18,786 nucleotides of DNA, taken from NCBI GenBank assembly GCA_944393275.1, contig CALXZQ010000009.1, positions 1-18,786 of the forward strand, read 5' to 3'. Under the pieces are notes generated by a model that was given only the letters and a program-made list of their open reading frames with translations, was not told where the DNA came from and ran no database searches. Positions 1-7,525 of this stretch are shown here, one piece after another; position 1 is the first letter of the stretch, and each line of letters begins with the position of its first letter. The DNA is from an uncultured Clostridia bacterium (GTDB taxonomy: Bacteria > Bacillota > Clostridia > TANB77 > CAG-508). The translations under genes and the position numbers were made by a program.

Positions 1-150
1 ATGTTTGCATATTATAACTTTTTTGATAAAGATTTAGAAATAAAAAAAGGAGATGCAATAGGACAAGTAATATTCCAAAAATTCTTAACTGTAGACAACG
101 ATAATGCAGAAGGAGAGAGGCTTGGAGGCTTTGGCTCTACATCTAAATAA
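1..150 (+). CDS. dut: dUTP diphosphatase (dUTPase), C-terminal part only
   Basis: The gene enters from the left edge in frame 1 and ends at TAA 148-150; 49 codons are visible. dUTPase hydrolyses dUTP to dUMP and pyrophosphate, keeping uracil out of DNA and supplying dUMP for dTMP synthesis. The visible tail carries KKGDAIGQ at residues 15-22 (the fourth conserved motif of trimeric dUTPases) and ends with GERLGGFGSTSK, the glycine-rich fifth motif that closes over the nucleotide in the active site of the neighbouring subunit. The ATG at position 1 is most likely an internal Met, because the first three motifs must lie upstream. The gene is followed by its own terminator hairpin. The identification rests on two motifs in a short fragment, but their order and spacing are characteristic. 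Confidence 0.85.
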   Translation: MFAYYNFFDKDLEIKKGDAIGQVIFQKFLTVDNDNAEGERLGGFGSTSK

Positions 151-171
151 TATACTAAAAAAAGGAAAATT

Positions 172-205
172 AAATTGCCAAATCTTTTGACTTTTGGCAA
201 TTTTT
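172..205 (+). terminator. Intrinsic terminator of dut, overlapping the carD promoter
   Basis: An 11-bp perfect stem pairs 172-182 with 193-203 around a 10-nt loop (183-192), and the T-run begins within the 3' arm (201-205). It lies 22 nt after the dut stop codon. The loop contains the -35 hexamer of the following promoter. Confidence 0.85.
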
Positions 206-215
206 GTAGTATAAT
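187..215 (+). promoter_or_regulatory. Sigma-A promoter of carD
   Basis: TTGACT at 187-192 and a perfect TATAAT at 210-215 are separated by exactly 17 bp. Transcription should start near 222, giving a leader of about 40 nt before the carD start. The promoter lies on top of the dut terminator. Confidence 0.8.
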
Positions 216-262
216 ATTTATGTGGTTTAAAGAATTAGACATTTGAAAGGAGTGACGCTTTG

Positions 263-643
263 ATGTTTAATGTAGGAGACAAGATAGTTTATCCTATGCA
301 CGGAGCTGGAGTAATTGATTCAATAGAGGAAAAAAACATATTGGGAGTAAAACAAGCATACTATATTTTAAAAATGCCTGGAGAAGTTAAAGTAATGGTT
401 CCAACTGCAAAAGCAGAGGAAATAGGAGTAAGAGGCATAATAAATAAAAAAGATGCTGAAAAAGTCTTTGATGTTTTAGAATCCAATGAAACAGAGATGT
501 CTATGAATTGGAACAAAAGATATAGAGATAATATGGAAAAGATGAAAAGCGGAGACATATATGAAGTTGCAGATGTCGTAAGAAATCTAAGTTTTAAGCA
601 AAAAGAAAAAGGTTTATCAACCCGGAGAAAAGAAAATGCTTAA
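263..643 (+). CDS. CarD-family transcription regulator, N-terminal part (frame broken near 621-623)
   Basis: CarD proteins bind the RNA polymerase beta subunit through an N-terminal CarD/TRCF RNAP-interacting domain and stabilise open promoter complexes. The start MFNVGDKIVYPMHGAGVIDSIEEK is the hallmark of that domain (about residues 1-60). The following helical domain runs normally up to KEKGLST at about residue 120. There the family continues GEKKMLNNAKQ, but here the frame reads RRKENA and stops at 641-643. One surplus C in CCC (621-623) explains this: without it the product would be about 189 residues, ending at 833. An AAAGGAG site at 246-252 precedes both TTG 260 and ATG 263; ATG is preferred because the family begins MFNVGD. 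The cause may be a true mutation, a programmed +1 shift or a sequence error. Confidence 0.8.
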   Translation: MFNVGDKIVYPMHGAGVIDSIEEKNILGVKQAYYILKMPGEVKVMVPTAKAEEIGVRGIINKKDAEKVFDVLESNETEMSMNWNKRYRDNMEKMKSGDIYEVADVVRNLSFKQKEKGLSTRRKENA

Positions 644-833
644 TAATGCAAAACAAATACTAGTAAGTGAATTGGTACTTACAGAACATTCTTCAAAGGA
701 AGAAATAGAAGAATTAGTTGAAAACAAAATAACAACATCATTTGAAGAATATAAAGTAGATAATAATGTTACAACTTCAGAAATTAGTAAGAACATAATG
801 AGCAAATTTATTCCATTTGATGCTTCAAATTAG
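636..833 (+). CDS. CarD-family C-terminal part in the +1 frame (MLNNAKQ... segment)
   Basis: This 65-residue frame begins MLNNAKQILVSELVL, the conserved last part of the CarD helical DNA-contacting domain. It is followed by an acidic, poorly conserved tail ending at 833. Reading upstream in the same frame gives GGA GAA AAG AAA (624-635), that is GEKK, so it is plainly the continuation of the preceding gene. ATG 636 lies inside the end of the first frame, whose stop is at 641-643, and GGAG at 624-627 sits 8 nt before it. Coupled translation as a separate small protein is therefore possible. Otherwise it is reached only by frameshifting, or the gene is broken. A strong terminator follows at 857-890. 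Confidence 0.7.
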   Translation: MLNNAKQILVSELVLTEHSSKEEIEELVENKITTSFEEYKVDNNVTTSEISKNIMSKFIPFDASN

Positions 834-856
834 TTTTAAGAATAAAATATAATACG

Positions 857-890
857 AAAGAAAAGAGAAACTTGAATTTCTCTTTTCTTT
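857..890 (+). terminator. Intrinsic terminator after carD
   Basis: A perfect 14-bp stem (857-870 with 877-890) with a 6-nt loop CTTGAA. The 3' arm is T-rich and serves as the U-tract. It separates carD from dnaG-rpoD. Confidence 0.8.
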
Positions 891-928
891 TATATTGTAA
901 ATAATGCTGTCACCTTGTAGACATAAAA

Positions 929-955
929 GAAGGATTTTTTTTAAAAGTGTCGAAT
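929..955 (+). promoter_or_regulatory. Sigma-H-like promoter of dnaG-rpoD, with overlapping 0A-box-like heptamer
   Basis: GAAGGATTT at 929-937 fits the Bacillus sigma-H -35 pattern RnAGGAWWW. GTCGAAT at 949-955 fits the -10 pattern RnnGAAT, with 11 bp between them. A start near 962 would leave about 25 nt before the dnaG ATG. TGTCGAA at 948-954 also matches the Spo0A box and shares bases with the -10. I found no comparably good sigma-A promoter between 834 and 986; TTGTAG at 915-920 has only weak -10 partners. Confidence 0.5.
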
Positions 956-986
956 ATTACAAGTATGTAAAAGAAAGGATTAAAGA

Positions 987-2780
987 ATGGTACGATATAG
1001 TGATGAATTAATTGAAGAGATTAAAAATAATAATGATATCGTAGATGTTATATCACAATATATGTCATTAAAAAGAAGTGGAAGGAACTATTTTGGTTTA
1101 TGTCCATTTCATAATGAAAAATCACCTTCTTTTTCTGTGTCACCAGATAAGCAAATATTCCACTGTTTTGGATGTGGTGTTGGAGGAAATGTATTTCATT
1201 TTATAAGTAAAATCGAAGGCATTGGATTTAAAGAAAGCGTAGAGATGCTTGCAGATAGAGCGGGAATAACGCTGCCAACATTAGATAATAGTGGAGATGA
1301 TAGACTTCAAAAATTAAAATCAAGAGTATATGAAATAAATAAAGAGGCAGCATACTTTTATCATGAGAATTTATATAAACCATCAGCTAAAATTGCACAA
1401 GAATATGTAAAAAAACGTAAGTTAGATAACAATACTTTGAAAAATTTTGTAATAGGTTATTCAGGTAAATTTGATGATTTATATAAATTCTTAAAACAAA
1501 AAGGATTTAAGGATGAAGAAATCATAGCATCAAGTTTAGTAAATAGAACAAGCAAGGGTCAATTTATAGACAGATTTAGAGGAAGACTAATGTTTCCTAT
1601 ACAAGATATTAGAGGAAGATTTATTGCATTTGGAGGGAGAGTTTTAGATGATTCAAAACCAAAATATATAAACTCACCTGAAAACATAGTCTATAGTAAA
1701 GGAAGGCACTTATTTGGATTATATAATGCAAAAAAAGGCGATACTAAACAAATAATTATTGTTGAAGGGTATATGGATGCAATATCACTTCATCAAAGAG
1801 GAATTACAAATGCAGTAGCATCACTTGGAACAGCTTTAACTGAAGCACAAGGAAGGTTGTTAAGAAGATCATCTGAAAAAATTATTATTGGTTATGATGC
1901 AGATGGAGCAGGACAAGCCGCAACATTAAGAGGATTAGAAATATTAAATAATTTAGGATGTGATATTAGAATTCTTCAGATAGAAGGTGCAAAAGATCCT
2001 GATGAATTTGTAACAAAATATGGAAAAGAAAGATTTCTAAAATATGTAGATGCATCAATTTCATTAGTAGAATTTAAAGTAAAAATATTAAAGAAAGAGC
2101 TTAATATTGAAAATACAAGTGATAAAATTAAATTCTTAAATGAAATTGCAAAAATATTAACAAAAGTAAATAATGATATGGAGCAAGAAATTTATATAGA
2201 TAAAATTTCTAAGGATTATAATATATCAAAAGAAGCAATATATTCTGAAGTTAAGAAAATGTTATATCAAAATACTTCATCAAATTCAAAATTATTGACA
2301 AAAACTAATAGTATAAGAAATAATATTCAAAAAAAGGTAGATACTAAAGTAAGTGAAGGTATTAGAAAAAGAGAAAATACTATAATATCGCTACTTTTAA
2401 CAGCGGACTTAAATGTTTATCCAAAAATAAAAAATGAAATAACACCAGAAAACTTTAAAGTAGAAGAAAATAAAATAATTCTAAAAAGGTTATATGAAGA
2501 GTATAGTAAAGGTGCTACTAATATATATGATGCAATAAGTTTATTCTCTGATGAAAACATAATTAACCATTTATCTGAAATTATGTCAGAGGATTATGAA
2601 ATATCTGATGTTAATAAATGTATAGAAGACATAATAAATTCCTATAAAAAAGAAACAATAATAGAATATAGAGATTCTATACTAAAAGAGTTGGATAATC
2701 AAAGCATTACAGATGAAGAAAGACAAAATTTAGAAAAAGAACTTAATAATGTAATTATTAAATTAGCCCAAATGAAATAG
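987..2780 (+). CDS. dnaG: DNA primase DnaG
   Basis: DnaG makes the RNA primers for chromosome replication at the fork, together with the replicative helicase. The N-terminal zinc-binding domain has ligands C39, H42, C60 and C63 in CPFHNEKSPSFSV...FHCFGCGVGGN. The catalytic core follows, with FGGRVLDDSKPKYINSPE near residue 215 and a TOPRIM fold: EGYMD with catalytic E260, and GYDADGAG with metal-binding D304 and D306. The tail from about residue 430 is the divergent helicase-binding domain. The length of 597 residues is normal. The ATG has an AAAGGA site 7 nt upstream (974-979). The stop codon lies 9 nt before rpoD and inside the rpoD ribosome-binding site, so the two genes form an operon, as in other Firmicutes. 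Confidence 0.97.
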   Translation: MVRYSDELIEEIKNNNDIVDVISQYMSLKRSGRNYFGLCPFHNEKSPSFSVSPDKQIFHCFGCGVGGNVFHFISKIEGIGFKESVEMLADRAGITLPTLDNSGDDRLQKLKSRVYEINKEAAYFYHENLYKPSAKIAQEYVKKRKLDNNTLKNFVIGYSGKFDDLYKFLKQKGFKDEEIIASSLVNRTSKGQFIDRFRGRLMFPIQDIRGRFIAFGGRVLDDSKPKYINSPENIVYSKGRHLFGLYNAKKGDTKQIIIVEGYMDAISLHQRGITNAVASLGTALTEAQGRLLRRSSEKIIIGYDADGAGQAATLRGLEILNNLGCDIRILQIEGAKDPDEFVTKYGKERFLKYVDASISLVEFKVKILKKELNIENTSDKIKFLNEIAKILTKVNNDMEQEIYIDKISKDYNISKEAIYSEVKKMLYQNTSSNSKLLTKTNSIRNNIQKKVDTKVSEGIRKRENTIISLLLTADLNVYPKIKNEITPENFKVEENKIILKRLYEEYSKGATNIYDAISLFSDENIINHLSEIMSEDYEISDVNKCIEDIINSYKKETIIEYRDSILKELDNQSITDEERQNLEKELNNVIIKLAQMK

Positions 2781-2789
2781 GAGGTTATT

Positions 2790-3926
2790 ATGAAAAAAGA
2801 AGAAAATAAAGATGTAAAAAATGCAACAGAAGAAACTAATGATAACATTAAAGAAAATAAAGTAAAAAGTATTCTAGAAAAAGCTAAAACAAAAGGAAGC
2901 ATAACATATGGAGAACTTGCTACAGAGTTAGGAGATATAAATCCAGATCAAATAGATAAAGTATTTGATGCTTTTGAGGAGCTAGGAGTAGATATTTTAA
3001 AAGATGATTTAGATGATGAAGGACCAGATATAGAAGATCTTCAAGAAGTGGAAGAATTAGACATAGAAAATATAAATCTATCAGATATTGAAACTGGAAA
3101 TATAGATGATCCAGTTAGAATGTATCTAAGAGAGATAGGTAAAATACCTTTACTAACATATGATGAAGAACTAGAATTAGCCAAAAAAGTTCTAGAGGGT
3201 GACGAAGAGGCAAAGCAAAAATTAGCTGAATCTAATCTTAGATTAGTTGTAAGTATTGCAAAAAAATATGTTGGTAGAGGAATGTTATTCTTAGATTTAA
3301 TTCAAGAAGGAAATATGGGATTAATAAAGGCAGTTGAAAAATTTGACTATACTAAAGGATTTAAATTTAGTACCTATGCAACATGGTGGATTAGACAAGC
3401 TATTACAAGAGCAATTGCAGATCAAGCACGTACTATAAGAATTCCTGTGCATATGGTAGAAACAATAAATAAATTAATAAGAACATCTAGGCATTTATTA
3501 CAACAACTAGGAAGAGAGCCAACGCCAGATGAAATAGCTGAGGAAATGGAACTGCCAGTTGAAAAAGTAATGGAAATACAAAAAATAGCTCAAGATCCTG
3601 TATCATTAGAAACCCCTATAGGAGAAGAAGATGATAGTCATCTGGGAGATTTTATACAAGATGAAGATTCACCAGCACCACAAGATTCAGCTGCATATAC
3701 ATTATTAAAAGAGCAACTTGAAGAAGTAATGTCAACATTAACTCCAAGAGAAGCAAAAGTTCTAAAATTAAGATTCGGTCTAGAAGATGGTAAAGCAAGA
3801 ACGCTTGAAGAAGTAGGAAGAGAATTCAAAGTTACTCGTGAAAGAATAAGACAAATTGAAGCAAAAGCATTAAGAAAATTAAGACATCCAAGTAGAAGTA
3901 AAAAATTAAAAGATTATATGAGCTAA
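2790..3926 (+). CDS. rpoD: RNA polymerase primary sigma factor (sigma-A/RpoD)
   Basis: This is the housekeeping sigma factor that directs RNA polymerase to promoters with TTGACA and TATAAT elements, which are seen elsewhere in this window. In order it shows a region 1.1-like segment (about residues 25-75), an acidic linker, region 1.2 (DDPVRMYLREIGKIPLL, 106-122), and region 2 with the invariant FKFSTYATWWIRQAITRAIA (191-210), which melts and reads the -10. Region 3 follows (about 225-300), then region 4 with the helix-turn-helix TLEEVGREFKVTRERIRQIE (338-357), which reads the -35. At 378 residues it has the usual Firmicutes SigA size, without the long non-conserved insert of proteobacterial RpoD. 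AGGAGGT at 2779-2785 overlaps the dnaG stop, giving tight coupling. A bidirectional hairpin follows. Confidence 0.97.
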   Translation: MKKEENKDVKNATEETNDNIKENKVKSILEKAKTKGSITYGELATELGDINPDQIDKVFDAFEELGVDILKDDLDDEGPDIEDLQEVEELDIENINLSDIETGNIDDPVRMYLREIGKIPLLTYDEELELAKKVLEGDEEAKQKLAESNLRLVVSIAKKYVGRGMLFLDLIQEGNMGLIKAVEKFDYTKGFKFSTYATWWIRQAITRAIADQARTIRIPVHMVETINKLIRTSRHLLQQLGREPTPDEIAEEMELPVEKVMEIQKIAQDPVSLETPIGEEDDSHLGDFIQDEDSPAPQDSAAYTLLKEQLEEVMSTLTPREAKVLKLRFGLEDGKARTLEEVGREFKVTRERIRQIEAKALRKLRHPSRSKKLKDYMS

Positions 3927-3970
3927 AAGAAAACTCAAATTGAAATTTTCAATTTGAGTTTTTCTTTTTT
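3927..3970. terminator. Bidirectional intrinsic terminator between rpoD and the convergent ATPase gene
   Basis: The near-palindrome 3931-3945 / 3947-3961 can form a stem of at least 12 bp. On the plus strand it is followed by a run of T (3957-3970 region). On the minus strand it is followed by a T-rich tract made by the AAAAGAAAA at 3925-3933. It lies between the stop codons of two convergent genes and can serve both. Confidence 0.8.
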
Positions 3971-6588
3971 TAAATCCATTCACCATATTTTTTGATATAG
4001 AATTTCTTAACAATTAGAGCAACAAAACAATAAATAAGTGGGATTAATAATATAAATCCTATATATTTAGTAGGAAGAGGTATAAGTCCAATAGCCTGTC
4101 CTAAGAATGTTCCTGGCACTATAAAAGCTATAATACTAAGAGCAATTGATGTGAAATATACCATTTTAGAAGCGTTGCTTTCAATAAAAGGTTTCCTAGA
4201 AGTTCTAATAATATGAAGACCAATTAAGTTTGATACAATTCCATAAGTAAACCAGATTGTCTGAAATAGAGCAGCATTAGGTTCTCTTAAACCAAATCCA
4301 AACCATAGTGTAATAAATACAATTAAATCAAATATAGAACTAGTAGGACCCATTATAAGCATAAAGTTTTTTAAACTATTTATATTCCATTGACGAGGTT
4401 TTTCTAAATATGAATTATCTACATTGTCAAAAGGAATAGATAATTGACCTATATCATATAATAAACTTTGAACCAATAATTGTATTGGTGTAATTGGTAA
4501 AAATGGAAGGAAAACACTTGCAATTAATACAGACATAACTTCCCCAAAGTTAAAACTAATAGCAAGTTTTATATATTTTATTAGATTACAAAAAGTACGT
4601 CTTCCCTCTAAAACACCATCATTTAAAACATTTAAGTCTTTTTCAAGTAATATAATATCTGCACTTTCTTTTGCAATATCAACAGCAGTATCCACAGAGA
4701 TTCCAACGTCAGCACCTATTATAGAAGGGCTATCATTAATTCCATCACCCATGAATCCTACAGTATTATTACTTTGTTTTAAAAGTTTTATAATTCTTTC
4801 CTTTTGTATAGGGGATAATTTAGCAAAAATGTTATACTTCTTTAGTAATCTTAAAACTGCAAAATCATTTAATTTTTCAATTTGACTGCCTAAAATAATC
4901 TTTTTCGAATTTATATTAACTCTATCACATACGGTTTTAGTAACTTCTGCATTATCTCCTGTAAGAACTATTACACGAATTCCTGACTTATTTAATTTAT
5001 CAATAGCATTTTTAGCACTCTCTTTAGGAGGATCTAAAAATCCAATAAATCCTAAAAGAACCATTTTAGATTCATCTTTTATACTATAATTATTACTGTT
5101 ATCAATGACATTTTTTTGACATATTGCAACAACTCTTAAACCTTCTTTATTCATTTCTTTAGAAATAGACATAATATTATTTTTAATCTCATTAGTAATA
5201 GGAGAAACTTCCCCATTATAGTCTACCATCGTGCAAATGCCTAAAATTTCTTCTACAGCTCCTTTAGTAATTAATTGTGTTTTTTCTCCGTCTGATACAA
5301 CAATAGAAAGGCGTCTTCTCGAAAAATCGAAAGGAATTTCATCTATTTTTATATATTTTTTAGTTAAATCTATAAAGCCATCCTTTTCAGCTCTTTTTAT
5401 AACTGCTTCATCAATGTTACTCTTTAAACCAGTTTGAAAATATGAGTTTAAAAAAGCATGTTTTAAAATTCTAGGATTTTCTTTCCCTTTTATATCTAAA
5501 TATTTTTCTAAAACAATTTTATCCTCTGTTAAAGTACCAGTTTTATCTGTACATAAAATATTCATAGCACCAAAACTTTGAATAGAGTCAAGTTTTTTTA
5601 CAATAGTTTTCTTTTTTGACATTTTAACAGCACCTCTAGATAAACTAGAAGACAGGATAACAGGAAGTAGAAGAGGTGTTATACCGATAGCAATTGCTAC
5701 AGAAAATGTAAAAGCCGTTAAAATGTCATGTTTCCAGACATTAAGTAAAAATGTAATTGGAAGCATAACCAACATAAAGTTAATTAAAAGTTTACTTATA
5801 CTTTTTACACCTTTTTGAAAATTATTATCAGGCTTTCCAGATGCAACAGAATCTGCAATTTTTCCAAAATAAGAAGAGTCACCAATTTTAATTACGACAC
5901 CTTTAGCACTGCCACTAACAACATTTGTACCCATAAAACAAATTGTATCTAAATCTGTAATACTTTCAATATCCGAAATTGAAACGATTTCAGAATTAAC
6001 ATTCTTTTTAATTGCATCGGATTCACCGGTTAAAGAAGACTGTCCTACATATAAATCCTTTGACTCTATAAGTCTTAAATCAGCAGGAATCATATCACCA
6101 GCAGAAAGTAAAACTACGTCACCAATGGTTACTTCTCTTACAGGAACTCTTACCTGATTACCATTACGAATTACTGTGGATGTTGTTTCTACTAAATGTC
6201 TTAAAGCTGCAGCGGCTTTATTTGAACGATAATCCTGAAAGAATTCTAATAATGTACTTATTACAACTAAAATTAAAATTACTATGATATTAGCATAATT
6301 TGGAGTATCTGCTAAAATAACATCAGTGTATAATAGCACAATTGAAATACAAATTAAAATAATATTGAAAGGACTTATCAAACTTTGCAGCAAATAGTGA
6401 TACCACTTTTTCTCTTTAGAGTGTTTTAAAATATTATATCCATTCATAGATATGTTTTTTATAACCTGGTCATTACTTAGACCATCTGGTTTTATATTAA
6501 ATTTTGACAAAAAGTCTTCTTTAGGTAAGATACATTCTTCACCATATAATTCTGCAACATTAACTGAATCTTTTTTATTGTTAGACAA
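3970..6588 (-). CDS. P-type ATPase, MgtA-like (magnesium-type P3B subfamily), 872 residues
   Basis: An ATP-driven membrane cation pump. Numbered from the proposed TTG start it has TGES (187-190, actuator), DKTGTLT with phosphorylated Asp348, a KGAVEE nucleotide-binding loop, and GDGINDS (614-620) in the hinge. It has about ten membrane segments. NSYFQTGLKSNID and NFGEVMSVL...FLPFLPI...YDIGQLSIPFDNVD align best with MgtA/MgtB importers. Unlike those, the M4 motif is TPLLLP (Leu306) instead of TPEMLP, M5 has Glu683 where MgtA has Asn, and M6 has Ser708 where MgtA has Asn; Asp712 is kept. The transported ion is therefore uncertain. A reading from 6648 is open, but CGGAGG at 6597-6602 lies 8 nt before TTG 6588, and a TATAAT (6619-6624) falls inside the longer version. 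I therefore prefer 6588. Confidence 0.85.
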   Translation of the reverse strand: MSNNKKDSVNVAELYGEECILPKEDFLSKFNIKPDGLSNDQVIKNISMNGYNILKHSKEKKWYHYLLQSLISPFNIILICISIVLLYTDVILADTPNYANIIVILILVVISTLLEFFQDYRSNKAAAALRHLVETTSTVIRNGNQVRVPVREVTIGDVVLLSAGDMIPADLRLIESKDLYVGQSSLTGESDAIKKNVNSEIVSISDIESITDLDTICFMGTNVVSGSAKGVVIKIGDSSYFGKIADSVASGKPDNNFQKGVKSISKLLINFMLVMLPITFLLNVWKHDILTAFTFSVAIAIGITPLLLPVILSSSLSRGAVKMSKKKTIVKKLDSIQSFGAMNILCTDKTGTLTEDKIVLEKYLDIKGKENPRILKHAFLNSYFQTGLKSNIDEAVIKRAEKDGFIDLTKKYIKIDEIPFDFSRRRLSIVVSDGEKTQLITKGAVEEILGICTMVDYNGEVSPITNEIKNNIMSISKEMNKEGLRVVAICQKNVIDNSNNYSIKDESKMVLLGFIGFLDPPKESAKNAIDKLNKSGIRVIVLTGDNAEVTKTVCDRVNINSKKIILGSQIEKLNDFAVLRLLKKYNIFAKLSPIQKERIIKLLKQSNNTVGFMGDGINDSPSIIGADVGISVDTAVDIAKESADIILLEKDLNVLNDGVLEGRRTFCNLIKYIKLAISFNFGEVMSVLIASVFLPFLPITPIQLLVQSLLYDIGQLSIPFDNVDNSYLEKPRQWNINSLKNFMLIMGPTSSIFDLIVFITLWFGFGLREPNAALFQTIWFTYGIVSNLIGLHIIRTSRKPFIESNASKMVYFTSIALSIIAFIVPGTFLGQAIGLIPLPTKYIGFILLIPLIYCFVALIVKKFYIKKYGEWI

Positions 6589-6618
6589 GATAATCGCCTC
6601 CGAAAATATGATAACAAT

Positions 6619-6624
6619 ATTATA
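6619..6624 (-). promoter_or_regulatory. Probable -10 element of the MgtA-like ATPase gene
   Basis: A perfect TATAAT on the minus strand lies about 30 nt before the TTG start and just upstream of the GGAGG site. The -35 partner is weak (TGGTTT at a 17-bp spacing). It supports the short form of the gene, since the longer reading frame would put the promoter inside coding sequence. Confidence 0.45.
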
Positions 6625-6655
6625 ACCCAAATTTATGTAGTAAACCATATTTTTT

Positions 6656-6686
6656 AAAAAAAGTTTAAGTTAAACACTTAAACTTT
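6656..6686 (-). terminator. Intrinsic terminator after cwlD
   Basis: An 11-bp stem (6676-6686 with 6660-6670 on the minus strand) and a 5-nt loop, followed by a run of seven T (6662 down to 6656). It begins at the cwlD stop codon and separates cwlD from the ATPase gene downstream on the same strand. Confidence 0.8.
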
Positions 6687-7401
6687 ATTCTTCATAAAAA
6701 TATGAGATTATTCCATTATAAATTCCCCAAGCTAATTTATCCTGATATGTATCATCTAATAATTGTTTTTCTTCTTCTACATTAGATAGAAATCCGCATT
6801 CAACAATAGTTGTAGGAATCTCAACATGCTTTATGATATATATGTTATCAATTTTCATAGGAACCCTTTTATTCTCTTTTTGAATAGATTCATTTAGTGA
6901 AGTTTGAATACATTGAGATAACCTCTTTCCTTGATCATTTCCATCTTTGTAAAAGGTTTGCCATCCCCAATATTGCTCTTGTGGTATTTTATTTAAATGT
7001 ATTGATACAAAAATATCGGCAGAGTTTTCATTACCAATCTTTACTCTATTTCTAATATCTGATATTTTTTTCTCTTTTAAAGTTTTTTTATCATAATCAT
7101 ATATTGCATTTTCATCAGATCTTGTAAGTATTACAGTAGCACCACTTTGTTCTAGAAGATTCTGTATCTTAAGTGCGATTTTTAAATTCGTTTCAGCCTC
7201 GGTTGTACCGTTTGAGCTTTCTGCACCTTCATCAGGAACACCGTGACCTGCGTCTAAAACAATAACTTTATCACTAACAGGGAGTGCAACTGTCTCAACA
7301 GTTCTATCAAAATTAGTATTAGTAAAAAACAAAAAAGTTATTACAGATAAAGATATACAGGATAAAATTAAAAAAATTCTTTTTTTACTTAATAAAATCA
7401 T
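6685..7401 (-). CDS. cwlD: N-acetylmuramoyl-L-alanine amidase, CwlD type (spore cortex)
   Basis: An Amidase_3 zinc enzyme that cleaves the peptide from muramic acid. In spore formers CwlD works with a PdaA deacetylase to make the muramic-delta-lactam of spore cortex, which the germination lytic enzymes recognise. An N-terminal hydrophobic segment (about residues 8-26) acts as signal or anchor. The domain runs from KVIVLDAGHG to the end. Probable zinc ligands are H53 (DAGHG), E68 and H135 (SIHLN), with catalytic E201 in VECGFLSN. WGWQTFYKDG and the length of 238 residues fit CwlD better than the larger autolytic amidases. AGGAG at 7409-7413 lies 7 nt before the ATG. It is divergent from the glucan synthase gene and has its own terminator. 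Known CwlD genes are expressed in the forespore; I see no clear forespore promoter here. Confidence 0.87.
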   Translation of the reverse strand: MILLSKKRIFLILSCISLSVITFLFFTNTNFDRTVETVALPVSDKVIVLDAGHGVPDEGAESSNGTTEAETNLKIALKIQNLLEQSGATVILTRSDENAIYDYDKKTLKEKKISDIRNRVKIGNENSADIFVSIHLNKIPQEQYWGWQTFYKDGNDQGKRLSQCIQTSLNESIQKENKRVPMKIDNIYIIKHVEIPTTIVECGFLSNVEEEKQLLDDTYQDKLAWGIYNGIISYFYEE

Positions 7402-7525
7402 ATTAACTCTCCTAAAAGTATTTATACATAATATGCAAAAAACTTTTTTATATGCATTTTATAAGTATAAAATTACCAAACAAGGAAAAACTAAACGTAT
7501 ATTTTTATGGGAGAGTGAAACTGTG
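7402..7525. promoter_or_regulatory. Divergent intergenic region between cwlD and the glucan synthase gene
   Basis: This 124-bp AT-rich stretch must hold control signals for both genes, but no strong sigma-A promoter is evident on either strand. It contains two ATATGC copies (7431-7436 and 7450-7455) around AAAAAACTTTTTT. TATAAA at 7466-7471 is a possible plus-strand -10 with a poor -35. The open frame extends upstream to ATG 7433, which lacks a ribosome-binding site. Confidence 0.35.

Noticed and set aside
12..242. A minus-strand open frame across the dut end and the dut-carD gap.
   Set aside because: It runs antisense through dut coding sequence and across the terminator and promoter, and its product has no recognisable features.
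7421..7460. Forespore (sigma-G-like) promoter for cwlD: TGCATA and CATATTA on the minus strand.
   Set aside because: The hexamers are 15 bp apart, shorter than the usual 17-18, in very AT-rich sequence, so it is not claimed as a feature.
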